A stretch of DNA of 64,000 nt, from positions 46,755 to 110,754 of the forward strand of contig JAJFGV010000109.1 of NCBI GenBank assembly GCA_021775965.1. Reading direction: 5' to 3'. Position numbers and translations under genes: made by a program. Of this stretch, positions 7,993-16,900 are shown in pieces. Each line of letters starts with the position of its first letter. Position 1 is the stretch's first letter. The notes beneath the pieces are model-generated. The model was not told the DNA's origin, searched no databases, and saw only the letters and a list, made by a program, of their open reading frames with translations. The DNA is from Alphaproteobacteria bacterium. Its GTDB lineage: Bacteria; Pseudomonadota; Alphaproteobacteria; Micavibrionales; Micavibrionaceae.

Positions 7993-8670
7993 ATGAATGT
8001 GTCTGCATTCCAAACTCCACTTGTTTTAAGCGGCTTTTGTTATTTAAGTGGCATGGCGATGTTTTTGGCCGTGTTGTTTTGGCAGTGGCGGCTTTATAGC
8101 GGTGAGGGGAGTATAGGCGCGCTCGGAAGAACCGTGAATATGTGGTTGTTGCGGATATTGGTGGCGGTGACGCTGGGATCGCTGGTTTTTATGGTGATAC
8201 AAAAGCCGGATAATCCGGTGGCGTTTATTCCCGAACTTTCTCTACTCTTTTTGATAGCGGCGCTTTATTCAATGGCGCGTGCCGATAAAAGTTTGGCGCG
8301 TGTTTTAAAAGATCTGCCGCTTGAGCTGTTTAAAGTGATTGGTGTTGCCATTGCCTGTCTTGCGGGGTGGGCATTATCGCTGGGGCTTGGCTGGCTGGTT
8401 TTTACGCTTGTTGCAAAACTGCCGGGCAATCCTGACGCTCTGGCTGTTGTTGTCATCGGTCTGTTGTGGAATGCGCCGTTGGTGCTGCTGTATCGCGGCA
8501 TACAGACGAAATCAAAGAATGTTCCGGACGGGATGAAGTTTTACAAGCTGCTATGGCCGGTGCTGGCGGCTTATTTGCTAATCATGTTGCCGGAGTTTAT
8601 CGAGTTGGTGGCCAATGCGCCGAAAATTCAGCAGATGATGCAAGCGGGCCCGCCGTTACAGCGCGTTTAA
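7993..8670 (+). CDS. Integral membrane protein, unknown
   Basis: Unrecognised protein of 225 residues with about five to six hydrophobic helices: near 11-32, 49-68, 75-92, 113-137, 146-163 and 183-200. Charged loops are short, and the C-terminal tail QQMMQAGPPLQRV is soluble. No catalytic or transport motif is visible. The gene begins 12 bases after the Cys-rich secreted protein with no strong ribosome site of its own, which suggests coupling in one transcript. The stop is followed by about 125 bases without a gene before sspB. Confidence 0.7.
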   Translation: MNVSAFQTPLVLSGFCYLSGMAMFLAVLFWQWRLYSGEGSIGALGRTVNMWLLRILVAVTLGSLVFMVIQKPDNPVAFIPELSLLFLIAALYSMARADKSLARVLKDLPLELFKVIGVAIACLAGWALSLGLGWLVFTLVAKLPGNPDALAVVVIGLLWNAPLVLLYRGIQTKSKNVPDGMKFYKLLWPVLAAYLLIMLPEFIELVANAPKIQQMMQAGPPLQRV

Positions 8671-8797
8671 CAGCCTTTTCCACAGTATAGTGAAGACGAA
8701 GGGCCGCAAGGCTGGATTTGTTGTCCGGAAATATGTCATTGATATTAGGTGGATGTCCCACTTGATTTTCTTACCTCTTATCTGCCAAACATAATAG

Positions 8798-9301
8798 ATG
8801 ACTGACGACGACGAAGATATTTTGCGCTATGACAAGATGGTTGAAGGCGCCCTGCGGGGCGTCGTGCGCCGCGCTGTCGAGGAAGTCATGGAACATGGCT
8901 TGCCCGGGGACCATCATTTTTACATTACATTTTTGACGGATTATCCCGGCGTTAAGATTCCTGATTATTTACGCGACCGTTATCCGGGCGAAATGACAAT
9001 CGTTTTGCAGTACCAGTTTTCCGATCTTGGTGTTGATGATGAAAACCTGAATGTCACTTTGTCGTTTAACAATGTGCCGGAGCGTTTGGTTGTGCCGCTG
9101 AGCGCGATCAGTATTTTTGCCGATCCGTCTGTGAATTTCGCGCTGCAGTTTCAGCCTTTGGGTGAAGAGATTGATGAAAGCGATTTTATTCTCGATGAGG
9201 ATGAGCCGGATGATGACGGTAGCGGTGGCGGCGGTGCCAAGAAGAAGGCCAGCGATAAAACCGGAGAGGTTGTGTCTCTCGATAAATTCAGAAAAAAATA
9301 G
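8798..9301 (+). CDS. sspB: SspB, ClpXP adaptor for ssrA-tagged proteins (alpha type)
   Basis: Alphaproteobacterial SspB, 167 residues, which binds tmRNA-tagged proteins and hands them to ClpXP. The N-terminal tag-binding fold is recognisable from YITFLTDYPGVKIPDYLRD through VVPLSAISIFADPSVNFAL. A flexible acidic and Gly-rich linker (about 125-150) leads to the C-terminal ClpX-docking tail VVSLDKFRKK. It lies 1.4 kb downstream of ssrA, so tag and tag-reader are near neighbours. It is closely followed (5 bases) by the hydrolase gene and is probably the first gene of an operon with it. Confidence 0.92.
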   Translation: MTDDDEDILRYDKMVEGALRGVVRRAVEEVMEHGLPGDHHFYITFLTDYPGVKIPDYLRDRYPGEMTIVLQYQFSDLGVDDENLNVTLSFNNVPERLVVPLSAISIFADPSVNFALQFQPLGEEIDESDFILDEDEPDDDGSGGGGAKKKASDKTGEVVSLDKFRKK

Positions 9302-9306
9302 AAGCC

Positions 9307-10242
9307 ATGTTGTTTTGGCGCCCTGACATAGAGCCGGAGACAGAGCCTTTTAAGGTTTTGCTTAAGCGCGGTGAGTTTGTCGATGAAACTCGTGATGGCC
9401 GTATTGTTCCCTTTAAAATTTATTATCCTACCGATCACAGTTTAGACAAAATTCCTGTGGTTTTGTGGAGTCATGGTTTTGGTGGCAATCGCGATGGCGC
9501 GTCATTTATTTCGCGTTTTGTGGCTTCGCATGGCTATGCGCTTGTTCATATGACGCATGACGGGACGGATAGTTCGCTATGGGAGGGCAAGCCGGGTCAT
9601 CCCTGGGATATTCTCAAGAAAACAAAAGTGCCACGTGAGGTGACGTTGAACAGGATGTTCGATGTGTCGTTTGTGCTGGATCAATTGCCGGGCTGGGCGA
9701 CGGAAAATTCGGATGTTGGTGCGCATATGGATTTATCAAATGTTGGTATGTCGGGGCATTCTTTTGGGGCGCTGACGACGCAGGTGATGGCCGGGCAGAT
9801 GGTTCCGAATGTGGAGGACGAGTTGACGTCTTATAAAGAGGAGCGGATCAAGGCGGGGATTTTATACAGTCCGATCCCGATCCGGCATTTGAGTGACGCG
9901 CCGGATGAGCAGGTATACGGGCCGATTGATATTCCGTTGTTTCATATGACGGGGACCGAGGACGATTCCCCGATTGAAGGTTTTGATTATACGCACCGTC
10001 TGGTCGTGCATGAGCATTCAGGTCATGAAGAAAAACATCTGATGGTTTTAAAAGATGGCGATCACATGGTTTATAACGGCACACGCGGCAAGCTTGGCAA
10101 AAACCCCAATCGGGAGAAGCACGAGGAGGTTATCAAGGTCTCGAGCCTGGCTTTTTGGGATGCTTATTTAAAAAATGATGCTGCGGCGAAAGAATGGCTG
10201 GATGGGCAGGGCATGAAGGCCTATATAGATCAACATGGATAA
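9307..10242 (+). CDS. Alpha/beta hydrolase (dienelactone hydrolase / PAF-acetylhydrolase type)
   Basis: Soluble alpha/beta-hydrolase of 311 residues. The oxyanion region is VVLWSHGFGGNRDG (about 53-66) and the nucleophile elbow is GHSFG in SNVGMSGHSFGALT. A probable acid is in MTGTEDDSP and a probable catalytic His in LKDGDHMVY. This arrangement resembles plasma PAF-acetylhydrolase-like and dienelactone-hydrolase-like proteins; the substrate cannot be inferred. No signal peptide is seen. The last eight bases overlap the start of the ABC ATPase gene, so they are translated together. Confidence 0.85.
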   Translation: MLFWRPDIEPETEPFKVLLKRGEFVDETRDGRIVPFKIYYPTDHSLDKIPVVLWSHGFGGNRDGASFISRFVASHGYALVHMTHDGTDSSLWEGKPGHPWDILKKTKVPREVTLNRMFDVSFVLDQLPGWATENSDVGAHMDLSNVGMSGHSFGALTTQVMAGQMVPNVEDELTSYKEERIKAGILYSPIPIRHLSDAPDEQVYGPIDIPLFHMTGTEDDSPIEGFDYTHRLVVHEHSGHEEKHLMVLKDGDHMVYNGTRGKLGKNPNREKHEEVIKVSSLAFWDAYLKNDAAAKEWLDGQGMKAYIDQHG

Positions 10243-11164
10243 CGCACTCGAAATTACCGGTCTCAATAAAACCTATCGTGGGTCCAAAAAAACGCCGGAA
10301 AAGCGCGCGTTAATTGATGTTGATTTGACCATTCCCAAAGGCTCGATCTTTGGGTTGCTGGGGCCGAACGGGGCCGGGAAGTCGACGATTATCAACATTA
10401 TGGCCGGGCTGACGGTTAAAACATCGGGCAGCGTTAAAATCTGGGGTCTGGATATCGACAAAAATCCACGAAATGCCAAATCGGCGATTGGCGTGGTGCC
10501 GCAGGAAGTAAATGTTGACTGGTTTTTCACGCCGCAACAAACTTTGAATTTGCAGGCCGGGATGTATGGCGTGCCGAAAGCCGAGCGGCGCACCATGGAA
10601 ATTTTGGAGACGGTTGGGCTGGCCGATAAGGCGGGTGCCTATTCGCGTTCACTCTCTGGCGGGATGAAGCGGCGGCTGATGATTGCCAAAGCGATGGTGC
10701 ATAATCCGCCTATTCTGGTGCTGGATGAGCCGACCGCCGGGGTGGATGTCGATTTGCGGCGCCAGCTTTGGGATAATGTGCGGGCCCTCAATGCGCGCGG
10801 CGTGACGATATTGCTGACTACGCATTATCTGGAGGAGGCGGAAGAGCTGTGTGATCGGATTGCGATTATCAATCATGGCAAGGTGATTGTATCCGAGGAC
10901 AAGGAAAAACTGCTGGGGCGGATTGATAACAAGGTCATTCGTTTTCGTCTGGATCGGGAGGTCGGCGATATTCCTGAAAGTCTGGAGGCTTTGTGTGGCA
11001 AGAAAGAGGGGTCGCAGAGCCTGGTGTTTTGCTATAGTCCCGGCGAGCAATCCGTGGGGGATATTATCGAAAAAATCGGGGAATCAGGTTATGGGATCAG
11101 CGATATTACAACTGAAGATAGTGATTTAGAAGACGTGTTTCTTCAGCTTACACGTGCTGCATAG
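10235..11164 (+). CDS. ABC transporter ATP-binding protein (ABC-2/DRA type)
   Basis: ATP-binding subunit, 309 residues. Walker A GPNGAGKST is at 43-51, the signature LSGGMKRR at about 143-150, Walker B ILVLDEPTAGVD follows, and the switch His is in TTHYLEEAEELCDR. The extra C-terminal domain (about 225-309) is as in multidrug/ABC-2 exporters. Family members usually sit next to an ABC-2 permease; here the next gene is a CBS protein and no permease is in the window, so the partner must be encoded elsewhere. It overlaps the hydrolase gene by eight bases. Confidence 0.93.
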   Translation: MDNALEITGLNKTYRGSKKTPEKRALIDVDLTIPKGSIFGLLGPNGAGKSTIINIMAGLTVKTSGSVKIWGLDIDKNPRNAKSAIGVVPQEVNVDWFFTPQQTLNLQAGMYGVPKAERRTMEILETVGLADKAGAYSRSLSGGMKRRLMIAKAMVHNPPILVLDEPTAGVDVDLRRQLWDNVRALNARGVTILLTTHYLEEAEELCDRIAIINHGKVIVSEDKEKLLGRIDNKVIRFRLDREVGDIPESLEALCGKKEGSQSLVFCYSPGEQSVGDIIEKIGESGYGISDITTEDSDLEDVFLQLTRAA

Positions 11165-11287
11165 CCTTTAAAATGGTGGTTTTAGCCACATTAGGCGGCC
11201 CTGATTTGTGTTTTCCACAAAATTATGCTCTTATGGCCTCAATTCAAAAGCTAAATAAATGTGTGAAGTTGAAAGGGGAGGTTAGAA

Positions 11288-11749
11288 ATGACCCAAATAC
11301 GTGATGTTATGTCGAGGGATTTTAAATGGGTCCCGCCAGAGACAACCCTGCGGGATGCTGCCCGCACAATGCGTGATAATGATATCGGTTTTTTGCCCGT
11401 TGGTGAAAAGGATCGCATGGTTGGTATTATTACCGATCGTGATATTACGGTTCGTGCCGTAGCGGAAGGATTTCATCCACAATCAGATACGGTTCGTTCC
11501 GTTATGACGCCTAGTCCTTTTTACTGTTATGAGGATCAGAATGTTGCCGAAATATGTGACAACATGTCCTTTATAAAAGTGCGCCGCCTGCCGGTGGTGA
11601 GCAGAGACAAGCGTCTTGTTGGCGTTGTCTCTCTAGGAGATTTGGCACAGGTCTGTCAAAAGGCACAGGCTGGTGATGCGTTACGGCAGATAACAAATCA
11701 TGGTCAGGCTAAAGTAGAAGACAAAGTGGGCCGGGCCAAAGCTGCGTAA
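11288..11749 (+). CDS. CBS-domain pair protein
   Basis: Stand-alone protein of 153 residues with two CBS domains: about 1-58 (IRDVMSRDFKWVPPETTLRDAA...) and 70-128 (VRSVMTPSPFYCYEDQNVAEIC...). Such pairs bind adenine nucleotides and act as energy sensors or regulators of other proteins. Both copies keep the GIITDRDI / GVVSLGDL strand. A GGGGAGG box lies eight bases before the ATG. It is followed by a strong terminator, so it is likely its own transcription unit. Confidence 0.9.
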   Translation: MTQIRDVMSRDFKWVPPETTLRDAARTMRDNDIGFLPVGEKDRMVGIITDRDITVRAVAEGFHPQSDTVRSVMTPSPFYCYEDQNVAEICDNMSFIKVRRLPVVSRDKRLVGVVSLGDLAQVCQKAQAGDALRQITNHGQAKVEDKVGRAKAA

Positions 11750-11799
11750 TTATTGTTGCTAAGCAAACTTAAGTATCTTGTCCTAGGTTGACATGAGAA

Positions 11800-11834
11800 T
11801 GTGTCCGGTGATTTATTGCCGGGCACATTTTTTT
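11800..11834 (+). terminator. Rho-independent terminator after CBS gene
   Basis: Arms TGTGTCCGG (11800-11808) and CCGGGCACA (11819-11827) pair over nine positions with one G-U. They are followed directly by seven Ts. It separates the CBS gene from tRNA-Arg. Confidence 0.9.
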
Positions 11835-11874
11835 ACTACCATTTTTGTTTTTCAGCTATATGTTGGCTGATCTA

Positions 11875-11950
11875 GCGCCCGTAGCTCAGTGGATAGAGCA
11901 CTGGTTTCCGAAACCAGGGGTCGCAGGTTCGAGTCCTGCCGGGCGCACCA
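11875..11950 (+). tRNA. tRNA-Arg (anticodon CCG)
   Basis: Complete 76-base cloverleaf. Acceptor stem GCGCCCG pairs with CGGGCGC. The D-arm is GCTCAGTGGATAGAGC, the anticodon arm CTGGT-TTCCGAA-ACCAG with anticodon CCG, and the T-arm contains GGTTCGAGTCC. Discriminator A and an encoded CCA end it. Confidence 0.97.
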
Positions 11951-12022
11951 CTTTACCTAATAAATTATACGTGGTTTTTTCAGGGCAAGTTCGACGATGA
12001 GCTTGCCTGCTTAGAGCAATGT

Positions 12023-12334
12023 CTACGCCTCGGCATGCACATAGGGCGCAACTTTTATTTTTCTGGACTGTTGGCGCATTTCACTGGAATCATGCCAAGC
12101 CTGCATGCGTAAGAGCATATCCATATCGAGGCTAAATGCCTTTTCTAGTCGTAGCGCCATTTCAGGCGAGAGCGCAGATTTTTCGTGCAGTAAGTCAGAC
12201 AGAGTGGCACGGCGCACGCCCAGAACATCCGCGACCTTCGTGATGCTTAAGCCAAGCTCATCCAGTATCTCTGTTTTAATAAACGCGCCTGGGTGAGACG
12301 GTTTCATGCCAACTTTAATCGGTTTCTTTTTCAT
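12023..12334 (-). CDS. higA: HigA-type antitoxin
   Basis: Xre-type helix-turn-helix antitoxin of 103 residues. The start PIKVGMKPSHPGAFIKTEIL and the HTH region ITKVADVLGVRRATLSDLL (about 31-49) are typical of the HigA family. It neutralises the toxin from the adjacent gene and represses the shared promoter. Its ATG overlaps the toxin stop by one base (TAATG), so translation is coupled in the toxin-first order that defines higBA systems. Confidence 0.93.
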   Translation of the reverse strand: MKKKPIKVGMKPSHPGAFIKTEILDELGLSITKVADVLGVRRATLSDLLHEKSALSPEMALRLEKAFSLDMDMLLRMQAWHDSSEMRQQSRKIKVAPYVHAEA

Positions 12335-12624
12335 TAGTGATAGTCCTCCAAATCCAGTAAATCGATATGCCCATCTTTTTCTATAAAGGTGATCCGCCAG
12401 TTACCAGATGTCGATACACTCCATGTATCCTGACGGTCGCCTGAGAGTTGATGGACCCGCCATCCTGGAGGGGCAGAGTTACGAAACGCTGCCATATCAT
12501 CCGCCAGAATGAGCGCGGTGATGATATTTCGTATCCTGTTCACCAGATCGGACCGAATGCCCTTGATCTGGTTATCTTCAATGAGGCGCTTTAATCCTCG
12601 GTGGCGAACGGAACGAATGATCAT
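12334..12624 (-). CDS. higB: HigB-type toxin (RelE superfamily ribosome-dependent RNase)
   Basis: RelE/HigB-fold toxin of 96 residues expected to cut mRNA on the ribosome. The family pattern is seen in IIRSVRHRGLKRLIE at the start, the PPGWRVHQLSGDRQDTWSV core, and the WRITFIEKDGHIDLLDLEDYH end with conserved aromatic and basic residues. It is the first gene of the pair, with a self-binding operator just upstream. The pair lies between tRNA-Arg and a decayed tRNA 3' end, which suggests arrival as a small island. Confidence 0.93.
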   Translation of the reverse strand: MIIRSVRHRGLKRLIEDNQIKGIRSDLVNRIRNIITALILADDMAAFRNSAPPGWRVHQLSGDRQDTWSVSTSGNWRITFIEKDGHIDLLDLEDYH

Positions 12625-12629
12625 CTATT

Positions 12630-12663
12630 TATAGTGTACGGCATTACCGTACGCATTGCAAGT
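12630..12663 (-). promoter_or_regulatory. higBA promoter and operator
   Basis: On the minus strand, -35 TTGCAA, a 17-base spacer and -10 TACACT lie upstream of higB. The perfect inverted repeat GTACGG-CATTA-CCGTAC (12636-12652) fills the spacer and touches the -10 box. This is the expected place for HigA autorepression. Confidence 0.65.
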
Positions 12664-12743
12664 ATTTTTTTGATGCTCCGAACTAAGGCCGACCGAAGTG
12701 CCCTGGAGAATTTGGTTCCATTCTTCCAAAATTTTGAAGAATT

Positions 12744-12775
12744 GGTTCGAGGTTAGTCCGCTAAGGCGCACCACT
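12744..12775 (+). repeat. Decayed tRNA-Arg 3' end (possible attachment-site copy)
   Basis: GGCGCACCACT at 12765-12775 repeats exactly the tRNA-Arg 3' end plus two following bases (11942-11952). Upstream, GGTTCGAG (12744-12751) matches the T-arm (11926-11933), with five extra bases in between. The two copies bracket higBA. A perfect inverted repeat ATTCTTC/GAAGAAT (12720-12742) lies just before. Confidence 0.5.
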
Positions 12776-12784
12776 CACTTTGGC

Positions 12785-13969
12785 TTAATCAACATTGATC
12801 CAGTCGGTGCCATCACAATATTGCATTGTATTGGTGGTGGAATTATAGAGCATCGTGCCGGGTTTACCTGTCGGTGTAGAGCATCCAGCGCCGCCAGCGC
12901 CGGGGGCAGGCCCCATCAGAACTTCTTTGGCGCCGTCGCAATACTTGTAAACATTATTGGTCGAGTCATATTGCATTTCGCCCTGTTTGGTGCAGGATGA
13001 GCCACCAATCTGATGAAGCAGACTGACTTCTGCCGCCGATAGGACACGGTCGTAAAGGCGGGCATCATCAATCAGGCCGTCAAAACCCCTAAAAGTGCCA
13101 GCATCGTTACCTATATACAAATCCCGTGTGTCGGTGAAAGAGCCAACTCCATTCGTGGCGGTTATATAAGTTGCCTCTACGCCATTTATATAGATATGAA
13201 CATTGGTGGCTGTTGTAGATTTATCCCATGTGACCGCTACATGATTCCATTGATTCAAAGAAACTGTCTCTGATGTAATGCGATCCAGATCGGTTGTTGC
13301 ATGTTCCGCTATAAACCTCACTCTATTATTTATGCCAACATCGGTGATAGTAAAACGCCATCCGTCATGTGTGGCACTTCCTCCATCAGCCTTGTCGATA
13401 ATGCGGCCATCGCCGGATTCCCCGCCAGTTCGTGGATATATCCAGGCAGCGGCCGTTAATCCTGTAAAATTATCTGCATCAATGTCGGCATGATTGGTGA
13501 CACGAACACGATCATCGTTGCTGCCGGCTGTGCCTTCAAAATCAAGCGCGCCATAAATAGTGCCACCCGTCGCCTTCCAGTCATTGACCGGGTCCATATT
13601 GGTCAGGGTGCCATTATGGGAGTTGACGGCATCGACTGCCGTGGTTGTGCTGCCGGTTTCATCCAGTTTCCAGTGACCAACCAGACCGCTTGCGGTTGAG
13701 GTCCCGGTGCTGATCCAGTTTGTGCCGTCGCAATATTCGTACCGGTCATCGGTGGCGTCGTATTCGAACTCGCCAGCGATACCGGCGGGGGCGGAGCAGA
13801 CGGCGTAGGCAGCAGGGGCAGAGATCAGGAAACAGAAGGCGGTAAGCAGGAGAAAGAAACCACTATTCTTTGTCATTCTGAGCGAAGCGAAGAATCTTTT
13901 TAATTTACGAGATCCTTCGCTGGCGCTCAGGATGACAGCTGTAGGAAAGAGCGAAGGCTTGCGCATCAT
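12785..13969 (-). CDS. Secreted LamG-domain protein with YCDGT modules
   Basis: Exported protein of 394 residues. The signal segment FFLLLTAFCFLISAPAAYA lies at about residues 37-55. Next is a short module containing YCDGTNW, then a concanavalin-like LamG jelly-roll (about 93-310: GLVGHWKLDE ... DGLIDDARLYDRVLSAAEV), then two more short modules ending YCDGAKEV and YCDGTDWINVD. LamG domains usually bind glycans or proteins at cell surfaces. The start overlaps the stop of the upstream gene (ATGA) behind a GGGAGGG box. If that start is used, residues about 11-33 are encoded by a palindromic repeat inserted before the signal segment; an internal ATG at 13876 would skip it. Third gene of the adhesin operon. 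Confidence 0.85.
   Translation of the reverse strand: MMRKPSLFPTAVILSASEGSRKLKRFFASLRMTKNSGFFLLLTAFCFLISAPAAYAVCSAPAGIAGEFEYDATDDRYEYCDGTNWISTGTSTASGLVGHWKLDETGSTTTAVDAVNSHNGTLTNMDPVNDWKATGGTIYGALDFEGTAGSNDDRVRVTNHADIDADNFTGLTAAAWIYPRTGGESGDGRIIDKADGGSATHDGWRFTITDVGINNRVRFIAEHATTDLDRITSETVSLNQWNHVAVTWDKSTTATNVHIYINGVEATYITATNGVGSFTDTRDLYIGNDAGTFRGFDGLIDDARLYDRVLSAAEVSLLHQIGGSSCTKQGEMQYDSTNNVYKYCDGAKEVLMGPAPGAGGAGCSTPTGKPGTMLYNSTTNTMQYCDGTDWINVD
13871..13937. repeat. Palindromic element A inside the LamG gene
   Basis: Two 27-base arms, 13871-13897 and 13911-13937, are near-perfect inverted copies of the TGTCATTCTGAGCGAAGCGAAG type, with a 13-base loop. This sequence type is a common dispersed repeat between bacterial genes. 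Here it lies in frame within the N-terminal codons of the LamG gene. Confidence 0.85.
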
Positions 13970-16900
13970 CCCTCCCGGCGGTGGGTTCGTAGTGCAAGGC
14001 CGCCAAAGAAGATCATGAAACCCATGCCTCCCATACCAACAAGTACCCAGACACCAATCTCGGCCTTGTTTATGCCGTAACCTGTATGGGCTTTCAGAGC
14101 TTTGACGTCGTGGCGTAGATCGTTAATATCGCCGAGCTTCGTTTTAACGCTGTCGAGTTCGGCCTTCAGGGCTTCGTTCTCGGCTTTGAGCTCTTTTGTG
14201 GCTTCGATCATTGGCGCGATCAAACCAATATAGTTGACGGACTTGGTGCCCATTTCATCTTCGGCGGTTTTCACCAGCTCGGGGAAGATTTCTTCTAACT
14301 CTTGCGCAAGGACGCCGTATTCCATTTTGCGCTCGATGTCATCCTTCATGTGGTAGGAGTAACCGTTCACGTCACTGACTTTGTCGAGCATCGAGCGAAG
14401 TGGTTTGATATCTTCCTTCAGACGCATGTCCGATACGTCAGTGAGATCGCCGGTATAGTCGATGTCGCCGTCAACATAAAGATTACCGCCAGAGATATAA
14501 AGAAGCTCGGTCGGAGCCGTTGTGCCGATACCGACAAAACCTGCGCTATCAATCCGCATTTTTTCGGTGGCTGTGTTGGAGCCGACGCCGGCATCAGTGC
14601 CGAGTGTGTAGAACCGAAGCGACGCATCTTTGGACGCATCTGTGGCATCATCGAGTACAGATTCAATCCGTGCAATTTCCGGGTAGGTGCCTTCAGTTGA
14701 ACTTTCGGCTTCGAACCTTATATGAGAGCCAATGCCGTCTGAGCCAGCGGAATTTGAATCTTCATGGGAAAGGCGCAGGATTTCTAATGACGTGTTACCG
14801 GACGTGTCTTTGTCATTCACATCGAGAGAGCCCTCAATAATGTCCATGCCGCCGGTGTTGACCGTTGCCATATTTCCGCCGCTGCCCATTCTGAAATTGA
14901 TTGCGCCGGTTGTGGGGTTGTTAATTGTCAAACTATCGCCCACAGACAGCCACATAACCTGTCCAAGGCTGCCACTATTGGTTTTCCATCGCAAGGACTG
15001 GTCATTGTCCAGCAGCATATCGCCGCCGCCGACATGGAGGGTGGCCTCTGGTGTCGCAGTGCCGATGCCGAGGCGACCGACGGAAGTGTAAGTAAAGGTG
15101 GATTCCGCGGCAAAACCGCCACCGGAATTAAACTGCACGCCACGGTCGGGGGCGGCGACCGTTGCGCCCGCAACACCGGCTGCGGTGAAGCAGTTATTGC
15201 CGTCTTCGTCACAATAATTGATCGCGCCGATATCGCCTTCGACGTCGAGCTCAAGAGCTTGTGCGCCGGTGCTGGGGAAGAGCGTGGTCGCCGGCACAGC
15301 CGGGTCAATCACCATCCGCCCGCCGAACAAGCCGAGCGTGCTGGCCGAGGCAAAATCAACACCGTTGTGATCACCCATAAAGATCCCATATGAGGACTGC
15401 CCTGAGACGACAGGGGTGGTGCCGGTGGATTGGCCCAACCCCCAAACAGCCGAATAATCACCGGTGACGTCGGCGCGGCGTCCCATTGAGAAGGAGTAAA
15501 CGCCGTCCGCATCGGTATTAAAGCCCAAAGAAACGGCGCGCGTGCCTGTGGCCGTTCTGTCAACCCCGATGGCGACGGCCCCATTAGCGGTGGCTAACGC
15601 GCCATCGCCGATAGCGACGGCATCTTCGCTGGTGGCAGAGCCGTGAATTGCAACGCTCGTCTGGCCGCTGGCCGTGGCATTGCGTCCCATCGCGACGCTG
15701 AAATCTCCGACGCTGCCATCATCCCATTGCGTGCCGGATACACTACCGGCGCGGAAGGCGGATTTTGATTTATCAAAATACATGCGGGAATCTTCGTTGC
15801 CGGTGCCGGTGTCGCCCGTTTGATAAGAGCCAACGATGAAATCACCGGTGGATGTGTAGGTGAGGTCCGCACTGGCGTAGAAAACGCCGCCGGAGTTGAG
15901 TTGTATGCCGCGGTCGGGGGTTGCGGGGGTACCGCCCGCGGTGATGAGGTCCTGCCAGCTGCTGGCCTGGAAGCCTTCAAATTTATTGGTGTCGGAGTTA
16001 TAGCGCAGCATACCGTTATCGCCGGTTGGGCGCTCCCCCGTTGTGCCGGCGGGGATGTCGAGCGCGGCGGTGGAGCTGATATACGCAACGCCAGTGCTGA
16101 GATCACCGGTGAGCAGGTTCCCGATATTGAGGTAATTGCTGGTGCTCGCGGTCGGAACATCGACATTATAACCAAGCAGGATATTATCCGTACCTGTGGT
16201 TAGCGCCGTTGCCACGCTATAGCCAATCGCCACGTTCCTGTCCGCTCCGGTCTGAATAAGTTCTGCTGCGGTGGTGCCTATGAAAACATTCTGCGATATA
16301 TTCGAGCTGCCGCTCACGCCCTTCGCAGCATTTGAGCCCATAATAACATTAAAGTGGCCGCTGTTGTTTCCTAGCCCGGCACCAGCTCCGACATTGGTGT
16401 TTTGCAGCCCAGAGATGGCATAGCGTCCTGCGCTCACACCAATATATGTATTGCTTGAGCCGGCTGTATTTTCAGTCCCAGCCAAATAACCAACAAAGAC
16501 GTTAGCCGCAGCCGTTGCGAGAGATTTCGCTCCCGCTTGATAGCCAATAAGAGTATTCTGTGCGCCCGACGTCAAATCCCGCCCGGCCTCGACCCCAAGG
16601 ATGGTGTTGAACCCCCCCGTCATGGTTTCATTTCCGCCGGTGATAACGACGCTGCTGCTTCCGCTGTCGAGCAGTAGCCGTCCGGTAGAGGTATAGGTCA
16701 GACCCGCGCTGGCATAAAGCAGGCCGCCGGAGTTGAGTTGGATTTCTGTGTCGGACCCGCCGGCGCTGGCGACGCCGCCGCTGCCCCAGTCGATCCAGGT
16801 GTCGGTGCTGTCGCAATATTTGAACGTATCGTCACCGACAAAGAACTGCAGCGATCCGACGGGTGCGGTTGGCGCGGCGCAATCGGCATAGGCTTTGCCG

